From Clostridia bacterium (GTDB taxonomy: Bacteria > Bacillota > Clostridia > Lachnospirales > Lachnospiraceae), in NCBI GenBank assembly GCA_910575725.1, contig CAJTFE010000038.1, positions 1 to 48,908 of the forward strand: DNA of 48,908 nt, given 5' to 3'. Positions 36,467 through 45,326 of this stretch are shown here, one piece after another. Within the stretch, counting starts at the first letter, position 1; each line of letters begins with the position of its first letter. The notes under the pieces are model-generated. The model did not search any database. It was not told where the DNA came from and saw only the letters and a program-made list of their open reading frames with translations. The position numbers and the translations under genes were made by a program.

Positions 36467-37405
36467 TTACATGAATTCTTTTACCTGCTCATATACGCCT
36501 GTTCCGTCAAGGCGGTACTTCTCAATCAGCTTTGCCGCCGGGCCGGACTCACAGTAAGTATCGTTAACGCCAAGCTTCTTTACAGGTGTGGGAAGCTTTT
36601 CACTCAGGACGTCGCAGACTGCACTGCCAAGTCCTCCGATTACAGAATGCTCTTCTACGGTCACTACCTTGCCTGTTTTCTTAGCAGATGCAAGGATCAG
36701 CTCCTCATCCAGAGGCTTGATCGTATGGATATTGATCACCTCCGCAGAGATACCGTCGGCCGCAAGCTTTTCCGCTGCCTCCAATGCGCTGTTTACACAG
36801 AGCCCCGTTGCCACAAGGGTTACGTCAGTGCCTTCTCTTAAAACGATTCCCTTGCCAATCTCAAACTTATAAACTGCCTCGTCGTTGAATACCGGAACCG
36901 CCATTCTGCCAAACCGCAGATATACGGGGCCAACGTATTCCGCTGCCGCCTTCACGGCCGCACGGGCTTCTACATCGTCTGCGGGATTGATAATTACCAT
37001 ACCGGGAATGGTGCGCATCAGAGCGATATCCTCGTTACACTGATGGGTTGCCCCGTCCTCGCCTACGGAGATTCCTGCATGGGTTGCTCCAATCTTTACA
37101 TTGAGATGGGGATATCCCACCGCATTACGTACCTGCTCAAACGCACGGCCTGCCGCAAACATGGCAAAGGAGCTGCAGAAAGGAATCTTGCCGGTAGCTG
37201 CCACGCCGGCCGCAATGCTTACCATGTTGCACTCTGCGATTCCGCAGTCAAAGAAACGATCCGGAAATGCCTTCTTAAATACGCCTGTTTTGGTTGCGCC
37301 TGCCAGGTCAGCATCTAATACCAGCACATTGGGATTTGCCTCTCCCAGGGCCTTCAGCGCATTGCCATAGCTTTCTCTTGTTGCAATCTTCTTTACTTCT
37401 GACAT
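36467..37405 (-). CDS. Transketolase, C-terminal subunit
   Basis: This 312-aa protein is the pyrimidine-binding and C-terminal half of a two-part transketolase, an enzyme of the non-oxidative pentose phosphate pathway. It has the NVLVLDADLAGATKTGVFKKAFPDRFFDCGIAECNMV-type segment (with the conserved Glu that activates thiamine diphosphate) and the KTGKVVTVEEHSVIGGLGSAV C-terminal domain. It begins 13 bp before the end of the N-terminal subunit gene, indicating coupled translation. Similar small proteins can be DXS-like; the partner identifies it as transketolase. Confidence 0.92.
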   Translation of the reverse strand: MSEVKKIATRESYGNALKALGEANPNVLVLDADLAGATKTGVFKKAFPDRFFDCGIAECNMVSIAAGVAATGKIPFCSSFAMFAAGRAFEQVRNAVGYPHLNVKIGATHAGISVGEDGATHQCNEDIALMRTIPGMVIINPADDVEARAAVKAAAEYVGPVYLRFGRMAVPVFNDEAVYKFEIGKGIVLREGTDVTLVATGLCVNSALEAAEKLAADGISAEVINIHTIKPLDEELILASAKKTGKVVTVEEHSVIGGLGSAVCDVLSEKLPTPVKKLGVNDTYCESGPAAKLIEKYRLDGTGVYEQVKEFM

Positions 37406-38229
37406 AATGCTTCACCTGCCTTCTCTAATTCTGCCATCGCGGCTGCATACTGCTCGTCGTTGGGAGCAGTGCCGTGCCATGACGCATTGTTCTCCATAAA
37501 GGAAACGCCCTTACCCTTTACGGTTTTCATAATGATGACCGTCGGCTGTCCTTTTACGGTTTTCGCCTCATCAAAGGCTGCTTTTAACTGTTCAAAATCA
37601 TGTCCGTCCACACTGATTGTATGGAAGCCGAACGCCTCAAACTTCTCCGGAATGGGATAAGGAGAGTTTACCTCCTCAATGGTTCCGTCAATCTGCAGGT
37701 TGTTGTTATCCACGATCACACAGAGATTGTCCAGCTTCTTGGCGCTTGCGAACATAGCCGCCTCCCACACCTGGCCCTCCTGGAGCTCGCCGTCTCCCAG
37801 AAGCGTGTATACCCGGTAATTCTCTCCGAATGTCTTGGCAGAAAGCGCCATTCCTACGGCTGCGGAGATTCCCTGCCCCAAAGAGCCGCTGGACATATCC
37901 AGTCCCGGCGTATGCTGCATACAAGGATGCCCCTGGAGATGAGAACCGATGTGGCGGAGCGTAGTCAGATCCTCCTTGGGGAAGAAGCCTCTCTCTGCCA
38001 GGGCTGCGTAAAGTCCCGGAGCTGTATGGCCCTTGGAAAGTACGAAACGGTCTCTGTCTGCCTTCTTCGGGTCCTTCGGATCGATATTCAGCTCTTCAAA
38101 ATACAGATATGTAAAAACATCTGCTGCTGATAAAGAACCGCCCGGATGCCCGGACTTTGCACTGTGAACGGCTGTAACGATGCTCTTGCGGACTTCGTTG
38201 GCCGTCTTTTGAAGTTCTAACTTTGTCAT
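37393..38229 (-). CDS. Transketolase, N-terminal subunit
   Basis: This 278-aa protein is the diphosphate-binding half of the split transketolase. It has the SKSGHPGGSLSAAD-like start (here HSAKSGHPGGSL), the LSKGHTAPGLYAAL segment and the thiamine-diphosphate/Mg motif GDGELQEGQVWEAAMFAS followed by VDNNNLQIDG. It overlaps the C-terminal subunit gene by 13 bp. AAGGTGGG precedes the ATG. Together the two genes form one active enzyme. Confidence 0.93.
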   Translation of the reverse strand: MTKLELQKTANEVRKSIVTAVHSAKSGHPGGSLSAADVFTYLYFEELNIDPKDPKKADRDRFVLSKGHTAPGLYAALAERGFFPKEDLTTLRHIGSHLQGHPCMQHTPGLDMSSGSLGQGISAAVGMALSAKTFGENYRVYTLLGDGELQEGQVWEAAMFASAKKLDNLCVIVDNNNLQIDGTIEEVNSPYPIPEKFEAFGFHTISVDGHDFEQLKAAFDEAKTVKGQPTVIIMKTVKGKGVSFMENNASWHGTAPNDEQYAAAMAELEKAGEALCQK

Positions 38230-38315
38230 GTTTGTCCCACCTTTTAAAATTTTTTAAGAATCCTGTCCCTGTCAACCGGCTCCTTCTTCCGAATGACAGC
38301 AAAATCTCTTCTTAT

Positions 38316-38344
38316 AGTATACCCAGAGAATCCAGACCGGTCAA
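38316..38344 (-). promoter_or_regulatory. Promoter of the transketolase operon
   Basis: On the minus strand, TTGACC (38339-38344) and TATACT (38316-38321) have 17-bp spacing, giving a leader of about 80 nt. It lies just after the end of the upstream glycosyltransferase gene. Confidence 0.75.
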
Positions 38345-38365
38345 GGTATTCTTTCAATCTTTCCT

Positions 38366-39724
38366 TCAGCCTGCACGGGGCGTAATGCCAAGGCCGATAT
38401 AACACCCGATACTTAATAAGCTCCAGATAACCACCAGCGCCACCAGCGCTTTTGCCGCCAATTTCTCTTCATGCTCCTTGATAAACCAGCCAAAAGCCGC
38501 ACTTCCGGTCAGTACCGTAAGCGCAATATACCTAAAATCCATGCTGCACACTTTCGGATATTGAAAGCAGAATCTTATGTAAAAAGCCATCGTTATCACA
38601 TAGAGCAGAAAAACAAAGCGTTTTTCCAGCAGTTCCCGTCCCCCCGCCCTTCCAAGGGAAAGCACCGCCGGCACAGAAAGGACTGCCAGGATGCCGTTAA
38701 CAATGGTAAGCACAATGAGACACGCGTACTCAAGCCCCCAGCTCATCAGGATGTACTCTCCAAAAACAGAAGTTTTTAATAATGTAATACCGATATTATA
38801 GTCCTTAAAATCCCCTCGAAACTGCACGGACAGCTGGCGCAGGGGCCCGTCTTTCAGCCCAAACAGCCTCTGGCCCAGAGTATATCCGCCCACATCCTGG
38901 GAAGAAAATTCCGTCAATGCCGCCGGCGTAAAATCAAAAGGCATCCCGAATTTTATATAATTGTACACGCTCCAGGCAAGCCCCAGAGGAACCGTAACTG
39001 CGCCGAAAGCCAGAAACTGGATCAAAAGGTCTTTCCTCAAAGCCGTATCCTTCCAATTTTTTACCAGCACATACAAAAACACAAAGCTGATTGCCGGCGT
39101 AATTAAAAAGGTATTCTGTTTCGTCCAGATGCCTCCCAGAAGAAAAAGCGAAATCAGCAGAATATTTCCCATGGACTGCTTCCGGTACCAGCGCAGTGTG
39201 TATAGTACCGCCCCTGTCATAAACATCAGGCACAGTCCGTCATTGTTGATGCTCCCGGCAAACAGGTAAAACGTAGGGTGAAAGGCCGCCAGAAGATAAG
39301 CAGCCAGCAGCGCCCTGCCCCGGAATCCAAGCTCCGCCAGAATTTTCCCAAAAAGAACCAGGGTAATTACAGAATACAAAAGAGAGAGACACTGTAGATG
39401 CTCAAAGGCTTCCTCATAAGGCGTCCCCAAAAAGAGATCAAACCGCACCCAGGCAGCGGACAACAGATGCGACAGGGGCGGATGATAAAACTGATACCGG
39501 GTCATCGGATCAAAATCATGGATGATCTGGCCCCCTTCCAGGAAATATTCTATATATCCCAGATGCCCCTGGCCGGATCCCAGCACCGTCAAATCATGCT
39601 GTCCCATCATAAAAGGCGTATACAAAACATAGCCCAGACGCATCAGTACGCCCCAAAACGTAACAATGCCTATCTGGACTTTTTCATCTTTTATTCTTTC
39701 CACTGCCGGGATTCCTGCCCTCAC
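38366..39724 (-). CDS. GT-C-type membrane glycosyltransferase (family 39-like)
   Basis: This 452-aa protein has about ten hydrophobic helices. The first external loop contains YQFYHPPLSHLLSAAWVRF and a preceding IHDFDPMTRY segment, a layout of polyprenyl-phosphate-dependent mannosyl or arabinosyl transferases (PMT/ArnT type). It would transfer a sugar from a lipid carrier to a protein or wall polymer outside the membrane. Donor and acceptor are unknown. The GTG start overlaps the recR stop codon by 4 bp (GTGA), so it is the last gene of the pfkA-dnaX-ybaB-recR operon. This is an unusual companion for repair genes. Confidence 0.75.
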   Translation of the reverse strand: MRAGIPAVERIKDEKVQIGIVTFWGVLMRLGYVLYTPFMMGQHDLTVLGSGQGHLGYIEYFLEGGQIIHDFDPMTRYQFYHPPLSHLLSAAWVRFDLFLGTPYEEAFEHLQCLSLLYSVITLVLFGKILAELGFRGRALLAAYLLAAFHPTFYLFAGSINNDGLCLMFMTGAVLYTLRWYRKQSMGNILLISLFLLGGIWTKQNTFLITPAISFVFLYVLVKNWKDTALRKDLLIQFLAFGAVTVPLGLAWSVYNYIKFGMPFDFTPAALTEFSSQDVGGYTLGQRLFGLKDGPLRQLSVQFRGDFKDYNIGITLLKTSVFGEYILMSWGLEYACLIVLTIVNGILAVLSVPAVLSLGRAGGRELLEKRFVFLLYVITMAFYIRFCFQYPKVCSMDFRYIALTVLTGSAAFGWFIKEHEEKLAAKALVALVVIWSLLSIGCYIGLGITPRAG

Positions 39725-40317
39725 AGCTCCACACGTCCTTCCAGTGCACGCAGAAGCGTCACTTCATCAATGTACTCCAAATCACCGCCTACCGGAACGC
39801 CGCTGGCTATCCTGGTCACCAGGATTCCTGTAGGTTTGATAAGCTTGCTGATATACATAGCCGTCGTCTCTCCCTCCAGGCTTGAGTTTGTGGCGATGAT
39901 AACCTCTTCCACCTCTCCCTGAAGTCTTGTCATCAGCTCCTTTAAGCGGATATCGCTGGGCCCGATTCCCAGCATGGGGGAAATCGCCCCGTGAAGCACA
40001 TGGTACACGCCCTCAAAGCGCCCTGTCTTTTCATAGGCCGCCAGATCCCGTGTGTTCTCCACCACCATAATCTGTCCCCGGTTGCGCTTCGGGTTACTGC
40101 AGATAGGACAGAGCTCCCGATCCGTCATAGTAAAGCACTGCTTGCAGTAGCGGACATTCTTCTTGGCGTCCAGAACGGATTCCGACAGGGCCTGCACCTT
40201 TTCCATCGGCATATTGACAATGTGAAAGGCCAGGCGCTGGGCCGTTTTGCTCCCAATTCCGGGCAGAGCCGACAACTGTTCAATTAATCTGCTGATTTGA
40301 CTGCCGTAGTAATCCAT
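39721..40317 (-). CDS. recR: Recombination protein RecR
   Basis: RecR works with RecO and RecF to load RecA at single-strand gaps. The 198-aa protein has the N-terminal helix-hairpin-helix (LSALPGIGSKTAQRLAFHI), the C4 zinc site (CKQCFTMTDRELCPIC) and a Toprim domain (about 80-175, MVVENTRDLAAYEKTGRF). The start overlaps the ybaB stop at 40317. The ybaB-recR pair is typical of bacteria. Confidence 0.98.
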   Translation of the reverse strand: MDYYGSQISRLIEQLSALPGIGSKTAQRLAFHIVNMPMEKVQALSESVLDAKKNVRYCKQCFTMTDRELCPICSNPKRNRGQIMVVENTRDLAAYEKTGRFEGVYHVLHGAISPMLGIGPSDIRLKELMTRLQGEVEEVIIATNSSLEGETTAMYISKLIKPTGILVTRIASGVPVGGDLEYIDEVTLLRALEGRVEL

Positions 40318-40670
40318 CAGAAAGGAAAGCCTCCGCCCATACCGCCGGTCAGCTTAGACATGGCTGCCGCTGAGTCCTCCTCCATCTGGCGGAATGCCTG
40401 GTTGGCCGCCGCCATAATCAGATCCTCCAGCATCTCAATATCGTCGGGATCCACCACTTCCTCAGACAGCTTTACCTTCACAATCTCCTTTTTCCCGCTT
40501 ACGGTAATCTCTACTGCTCCGCCGCCTGCCGCCGCTGTGTATTCTTTTTCTTCCAGCTCTTTTCTGCTCTCTTCCATCTGGCGCTGCATCTTCTGCGCCT
40601 GCTTCATCAGATTGTTCATGTTGCCCGGCATACCCATTCCGCCGCCGGGAAATCCGCCTCTTTTTGCCAT
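40317..40670 (-). CDS. YbaB/EbfC nucleoid-associated protein
   Basis: This 117-aa protein is a small DNA-binding dimer of the YbaB/EbfC family. It has a Gly/Met-rich start (AKRGGFPGGGMGMPGNMNNL), a coiled-coil helix (KQAQKMQRQMEESRKELEEKEY) and the VEITVSGKKEIVKVKLSEEVVDPDD core. The frame extends five codons upstream, but GGAGG lies 7 nt before the ATG at 40670. It lies between dnaX and recR as usual. Confidence 0.93.
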   Translation of the reverse strand: MAKRGGFPGGGMGMPGNMNNLMKQAQKMQRQMEESRKELEEKEYTAAAGGGAVEITVSGKKEIVKVKLSEEVVDPDDIEMLEDLIMAAANQAFRQMEEDSAAAMSKLTGGMGGGFPF

Positions 40671-40745
40671 CTTAATCTCCTCCATTCCAATTTCGTAACA
40701 TCCTTTGGGCTCCCTGGCGGAAAACCTTGCTTGGACATTCTCTTT

Positions 40746-42314
40746 TTAATCTTCTATTTCAATTTCCATATGGATAAGCTGTTCCATATCAATCGCCCCC
40801 ACATCCAGATGCGGATCGTTATCCATGGATGCTATCACCAGCTCCATCTCTTTCCCTGTGCTCTTTTGAATCACCGTCCGGATTTCTTCCAAATGAGCCG
40901 GATCCTTTAAAAAGTCCTCCCCCGTAGCAGTAGGGGCTACAATTCCCAGACGATTGTCTCCCAGGGCCTTGAGACGGGCGTCTTTTAGGTAGGTGCGCAA
41001 AAGCGGATGCAGGCGGTTCACTACCTGATACCAGTTTTTCACCACATCCTGCACATCCTCCGGCAGGGCCTTCGGAGCCACAGGGGGCGCTTCCTGCTTC
41101 TTAGCTTCAGTCTCTGCCCCATAGACAGGCTCTCGCACGGGTGCAGCGGCAATGGCAATCCCCTCCTCCATCTGCTTTTCCAGCGCCCGGATGCGGTCTA
41201 AAAGTCCGTCCGGATTCACTTCCATGGCTGGTTTGCACAGCTTGATAAAGGCTACCTCCACCTGCACGCGCTTCTGGGAAGCATATCGTATCTGCCCTCC
41301 CAGCTCGGAAAAGATACGGATATAGCGCATCAGCGTATCCGTCTCTATCATCTGAGCCTCTTCCTGAAGCTTCAAGAGATTCTCTGTGGATACATCCAGA
41401 ACATCCTCCATGTGATCAGAGCTTTTCAGCAGCAGAAGATTACGCAGATACCAGGTAAAGTCTGTCACAAACTGCCCAAGCTCCCTCCCCTTTTGCACCA
41501 GCTCTTCAATCTGCTCCATGATCCCGGTAAGATCCTGCTTTAAAGTCCGCCTAAGAAGCTCACTGTAGACTTCCGTGTCCACAGCCCCAAGCACATCCAG
41601 CACATGGTCGTAGGTCAGCTCTTCATTCAGATAAAAGGCAATGCACTGATCCAGGAGGCTTAGGGCGTCGCGCATGGAGCCGTCCGCCGCCTTGGCAATA
41701 TAACGGAGGGCTTTTTCCTCTGCAGCCACGCCCTCCGCCTGGGTCAGCTCCTCCAGACGGGCCGTAATGGTATCCGCCGCAATCCGCCGGAAATCGTACC
41801 GCTGGCACCGGGAAAGGATTGTCACCGGAATCTTATGAGCCTCTGTAGTGGCCAGAATGAAAATCACATAGGAAGGGGGCTCCTCCAGAGTCTTTAAAAG
41901 TGCATTGAAGGCTCCGATAGAAAGCATATGCACCTCATCAATGATATAGACCTTGTACCGTCCCTCTGTAGGAGAATAAGCCACCTCGTCCCGAATCTCC
42001 CGAATATTATCCACTCCATTGTTGGAGGCTGCGTCAATCTCTATGACATTCATGGAAGTGCCTGCCGCAATGGAACGGCAGGCCGCACACTCTTTGCAGG
42101 GGTTTCCGTCCACTGGATGCTCACAGTTGACTGCCTTTGCAAATATCTTGGCAATGGTCGTCTTGCCGGTACCTCTGGTGCCGCAGAACAGATAGGCATG
42201 GCCTATCCGCTCTGCTTTTATTTGGTTTTTTAATGTTGTTACAATGTGCTCCTGTCCCTTTACGTCGCCAAACTCCCCAGGACGGAACTTTCGGTAGAGC
42301 GCCATATAAGACAT
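40746..42314 (-). CDS. dnaX: DNA polymerase III subunit gamma/tau
   Basis: The protein is the clamp-loader ATPase subunit of DNA polymerase III. The 522-aa length, Walker A GTRGTGKT at 45-52, the zinc-binding cysteines (C64, then CKECAAC), DEVHMLS Walker B and the SRCQRYDFRR sensor region are all present. The Arg finger and domain III follow, and a polar C-terminal tail of about 140 residues completes it. The ribosome binding site GGAGA sits inside the last codons of pfkA, 3 bp before the start, so translation is coupled. Confidence 0.98.
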   Translation of the reverse strand: MSYMALYRKFRPGEFGDVKGQEHIVTTLKNQIKAERIGHAYLFCGTRGTGKTTIAKIFAKAVNCEHPVDGNPCKECAACRSIAAGTSMNVIEIDAASNNGVDNIREIRDEVAYSPTEGRYKVYIIDEVHMLSIGAFNALLKTLEEPPSYVIFILATTEAHKIPVTILSRCQRYDFRRIAADTITARLEELTQAEGVAAEEKALRYIAKAADGSMRDALSLLDQCIAFYLNEELTYDHVLDVLGAVDTEVYSELLRRTLKQDLTGIMEQIEELVQKGRELGQFVTDFTWYLRNLLLLKSSDHMEDVLDVSTENLLKLQEEAQMIETDTLMRYIRIFSELGGQIRYASQKRVQVEVAFIKLCKPAMEVNPDGLLDRIRALEKQMEEGIAIAAAPVREPVYGAETEAKKQEAPPVAPKALPEDVQDVVKNWYQVVNRLHPLLRTYLKDARLKALGDNRLGIVAPTATGEDFLKDPAHLEEIRTVIQKSTGKEMELVIASMDNDPHLDVGAIDMEQLIHMEIEIED

Positions 42315-42317
42315 GGG

Positions 42318-43391
42318 TTAATCTCCAAAGCTGATTCCTATCATCTTGGCCTCTGCAATAATAGAGGAATTGGGATCAACAAATTTTAATTTTCCTGCAG
42401 ATTCCTGCAATGGAATTCTCTTAGTCTCGTCACCTACAATACCAATCATGTATCCGTAATCATCCTCAACAATCGCCTGAGCCGCAGCCGCTCCCAGTCT
42501 TGTGGAAAGAACACGGTCATACGGGCAGGGGCTTCCGCCTCTCTGGGTATGTCCGGGAACCGTTACCCTTACCTCTGTTCCGAGACGTTTGCCGATCTGA
42601 TCCGCTATCTCATAGGAAACGGTGGGATACTGATAAGTCTCCATAAACTTCTTCAATTCTTTCTTGGACATCTCTGCCCTTTCCTTGGGGATGGCTCCCT
42701 CTGCCACCGCAAGAATGGTGAATCCCTTTTTCTGCTTATTCCTTGCCTCGATGGCATCGCAGATACTGTCAATGCTGTAAGGAATCTCGGGAATCAGTAT
42801 GATATCCGCTCCCCCTGCAATTCCCGCATGAAGCGTCAGCTGTCCTACCTTGTGTCCCATTACCTCTACGATGAAAACACGTCCGTGGGAAGCCGCCGTG
42901 GTATGGATACAGTCAATACAGTCGGTTGCAATATTTACCGCGCTCTGAAAGCCGAAGGTCATATCCGTAGCCCAGATATCGTTGTCAATAGTCTTTGGCA
43001 TATGCAGGACATTCAGTCCTTCTTCCCTTAAAAGATTCGCAGACTTCTGGGTTCCGTTGCCTCCCAAAATCACCAGGCAGTCCAGACGCAGCTTGTGATA
43101 AGTCTGCTTCATGGCCTCTACCTTATCCAGCCCCTTCTCATCCGGCACGCGCATCTGCTTAAATGCCTGTCTGGAGCTTCCTAAGATAGTTCCTCCCTTG
43201 GTAAGGATTCCAGAGAAATCTCTCGGGGTCAGCATACGGTAATTTCCGTAAATCAGACCCTTATACCCCTCCTCAAAGCCGTACAATTCTACCTCGTCCA
43301 GAGCATTGCATACACCTTTTACGATTCCTCTCATGGTCGCATTGAGGGCCTGGCAGTCTCCGCCGCTGGTAAGCATTCCGATTCGTTTCAT
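42318..43391 (-). CDS. pfkA: 6-phosphofructokinase
   Basis: This enzyme phosphorylates fructose 6-phosphate in glycolysis. The 357-aa protein has the TSGGDCQALNATMRG start, VILGGNGTQKSAN, PKTIDNDIWATDMTFG and the RGGSPCPYDRVLSTRLG segment. The residue matching E. coli Gly104 is Gly and that matching Gly124 is Lys. By published family rules this is the mixed group (G104/K124) that uses ATP in characterised members rather than pyrophosphate. The GGDG motif reads GGNG. The frame extends five codons upstream, but GGAGG precedes the ATG at 43391. It heads the operon with dnaX, ybaB and recR. Confidence 0.93.
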   Translation of the reverse strand: MKRIGMLTSGGDCQALNATMRGIVKGVCNALDEVELYGFEEGYKGLIYGNYRMLTPRDFSGILTKGGTILGSSRQAFKQMRVPDEKGLDKVEAMKQTYHKLRLDCLVILGGNGTQKSANLLREEGLNVLHMPKTIDNDIWATDMTFGFQSAVNIATDCIDCIHTTAASHGRVFIVEVMGHKVGQLTLHAGIAGGADIILIPEIPYSIDSICDAIEARNKQKKGFTILAVAEGAIPKERAEMSKKELKKFMETYQYPTVSYEIADQIGKRLGTEVRVTVPGHTQRGGSPCPYDRVLSTRLGAAAAQAIVEDDYGYMIGIVGDETKRIPLQESAGKLKFVDPNSSIIAEAKMIGISFGD

Positions 43392-43452
43392 AAAGCACGC
43401 CTCCATCCTTTTATTTCAGATTTTCCTGGGTTTTCGCCCATGCAATACGTAA

Positions 43453-43481
43453 ATTTTAACATAAATATGAATTTCTCACAA
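43453..43481 (-). promoter_or_regulatory. Promoter of the pfkA operon
   Basis: On the minus strand, TTGTGA (43476-43481) and TAAAAT (43453-43458) have 17-bp spacing, about 60 bp before the pfkA start. Confidence 0.6.
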
Positions 43482-43490
43482 GGGAATAAC

Positions 43491-43519
43491 TTGAAAAATC
43501 TGCGAGACCATATTATAAT
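43491..43519 (+). promoter_or_regulatory. Promoter of tRNA-Ser
   Basis: TTGAAA (43491-43496) and consensus TATAAT (43514-43519) have 17-bp spacing, about 60 bp before the tRNA. It is divergent from the pfkA promoter. Confidence 0.85.
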
Positions 43520-43580
43520 GTATTTACTGTCTCCGTTGTACGGGGTTAAAAATATGGACGTACTACGGACGCATACCCTT

Positions 43581-43669
43581 GGAGGAGTACCCAAGCGGCT
43601 GAAGGGTCTGGCTTCGAACACCAGTAGGTCGGTAGCACCGGCGCGAGGGTTCAAATCCCTCCTCCTCCG
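43581..43669 (+). tRNA. tRNA-Ser(CGA)
   Basis: The 89-nt cloverleaf has acceptor stem GGAGGAG/CTCCTCC with discriminator G, a D-arm, anticodon loop TTCGAAC with anticodon CGA (reads UCG), a long variable arm as expected for serine, and T-arm GAGGG-TTCAAAT-CCCTC. CCA is not encoded. The 31-39 pair is C-A, one mispair at the top of the anticodon stem. Confidence 0.95.
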
Positions 43670-43677
43670 TTATCTTT

Positions 43678-43734
43678 AAAAAGGATTGCTGCAATCCGCA
43701 GAAATATTCTATGGATTTGCCGCAATCCTTTTTT
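43678..43734 (+). terminator. Terminator of tRNA-Ser
   Basis: AAAAAGGATTGC pairs with GCAATCCTTTTTT with an inner AATCC/GGATT extension around a 14-nt loop, directly after the tRNA. The T-run on the plus strand is clear. Confidence 0.88.
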
Positions 43735-43759
43735 ATATAAAAAATCAGGAGGACTTCTT

Positions 43760-44992
43760 ATGACCAAACCCAAATCCTATATGTTCGCTGTCCCTTCCCA
43801 ACCCAGAGACATCGAGGAACCGGAACTCTTTCTGGAACGGCTCCGCACAACCGGCGCCTTCCAGCTCTTATCGGAGCGAATGGAGGAAGAAACGCTGTAT
43901 CTGGAAATCAGCTATGAGGGACAAAGCTATTCTGCGGAGATTTACCCCTCGGATTTCACCCTTCCGGCGCTTTACCGCTGCCAGCATCTCTTTCCGGATG
44001 TAGACGCAGAGGCTGTTCAGGCCGCCCAGTTCGGACTTGCCATAGAGATGGAGTTCGGCTCCGATCCCCTTGTTTCCTATCACCTGCAGTTAAAGCTGAT
44101 CCATACCCTGCTGCCGGATGTCCTGGCCGTGCTGGATGACAGCTCAGAGAAGATCCTTTCAGGCCGCTGGGTGATTCTGGCTGCCCAGTCTACCGTCCCC
44201 CCTGCCCCGCGCTATCTCTTTACCGCCCAGGCAGTTTCCGGGGAGGACGACTGTGTCTGGCTTCACACCCACGGGCTTAACCGCTGCGGCCGTCCGGAGC
44301 TTGAGGTGCTCAATTCTACCAAGGAAACGTATCAGACCCATTATAATACCCTGGAAGCGCTGGCCTTAAGGCTGCTGGACGAGGAGAACACTCCCGAATA
44401 CAAAGCGCCCTTTTTCCTGGCCTATGTAGATCAAGGCGTTCCCCTTGTAGTCACACTCATTGATTGGGAGGAAGCCATTTCCTGCTACCCTCCGGACATG
44501 CTGGGCGGAAAAAACGACCGGGAGGAGGGGCACAATGAAGATACCTGCGCCATCTTCGTATACCCGAACCAGGAAAGCTTTGAGGAGGGAAAATACTCCT
44601 CTCTTGCCATTTATGACGATATCCTGAAGGAAAACCCCATCTATATGCTTTCTACTTCTGAGACGAACCGGATGAAGGCTTTGGCCGCAGAACGGATGGA
44701 ATATTTCTTCCAGGCCTTCAAGGATAAGCACAACCACCTTCTGGCTAAGATCGGGCTGCTGGTAGACGAGCCCCATCGAACAGATTTCAGCGAACGGGAG
44801 CATATCTGGTTTGAAGTGACAGAGATAAAGAACGGCCGCATTACCGCAAAGCTTACACAGGAGCCTTACTATATCGAGGGACTTCACGAAGGACATGTGG
44901 GCACTTACAGTCCGGAAGAAATCACCGACTGGCTTATCTTTACACCGGAGCGCAGACTTACGCCGGATGACATCTATATTCTGTCTCTTTGA
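43760..44992 (+). CDS. DUF4026-like protein with DUF2314-type C-terminus
   Basis: This 410-aa acidic soluble protein matches my memory of DUF4026, whose function is unknown. The C-terminal part (about 345-400) carries EHIWFEVTEIKNGRITAKLTQ and YIEGLHEGHVGTYSPEEITDW, a DUF2314-like region. No signal peptide or membrane helix is seen. The start has AGGAGG 7 nt before the ATG. It stands alone after the tRNA terminator, so its promoter lies in the short gap or it is read through from the tRNA. Confidence 0.75.
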   Translation: MTKPKSYMFAVPSQPRDIEEPELFLERLRTTGAFQLLSERMEEETLYLEISYEGQSYSAEIYPSDFTLPALYRCQHLFPDVDAEAVQAAQFGLAIEMEFGSDPLVSYHLQLKLIHTLLPDVLAVLDDSSEKILSGRWVILAAQSTVPPAPRYLFTAQAVSGEDDCVWLHTHGLNRCGRPELEVLNSTKETYQTHYNTLEALALRLLDEENTPEYKAPFFLAYVDQGVPLVVTLIDWEEAISCYPPDMLGGKNDREEGHNEDTCAIFVYPNQESFEEGKYSSLAIYDDILKENPIYMLSTSETNRMKALAAERMEYFFQAFKDKHNHLLAKIGLLVDEPHRTDFSEREHIWFEVTEIKNGRITAKLTQEPYYIEGLHEGHVGTYSPEEITDWLIFTPERRLTPDDIYILSL

Positions 44993-45040
44993 CCGCAAGA
45001 GGGGCTGCTTCCAAATATAGCGAAAGGAAGGCTTTACAAA

Positions 45041-45212
45041 TGGAAACAAAAAGCGTTGGGGAGATAATACCGATACAAAGCAGTTTTTAGCTTCTCGGAA
45101 TTGCCAGATATGTTCCGATTACCAAAACGGAATGAGCATCAGGCAGTTGGCAGAAAAGTATTATTTATCCGAAAAAACGATTCAGCGGATCGTAAAACAA
45201 AATAGTCTATAA
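45041..45212 (+). pseudogene. Decayed CD3324-like HTH protein gene
   Basis: From 45057 one frame reads WGDNTDTKQFLASRN, then QNGMSIRQLAEKYYLSEKTI and QRIVKQNSL to a stop at 45210-45212. The helix-turn-helix SIRQLAEKYYLSEKTIQRIV is clear, and the layout matches the C-terminal half of the small CD3324-type regulators. The expected N-terminal half is missing. The KxxYxxKxKALG stretch just upstream is in another frame. A start codon and ribosome binding site for this frame are absent. I take it as a frameshifted, 5'-truncated remnant. Confidence 0.7.
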
Positions 45213-45219
45213 GTAAGAG

Positions 45220-45250
45220 TGCGCTATGCTTTGTTCATGGCGCATTTTTA
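45220..45250 (+). terminator. Terminator after the CD3324-like remnant
   Basis: TGCGCTATG pairs with CATGGCGCA around a 7-nt loop and is followed by TTTTTA. The arms resemble the palindrome at 25557-25572. Confidence 0.75.
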
Positions 45251-45326
45251 TTTACAGAAAGAATATAAGGTTTTATATCTGTTTTTACATTGTTACAATG
45301 AATGAAAACGCAGGAGGAATGAAAGA

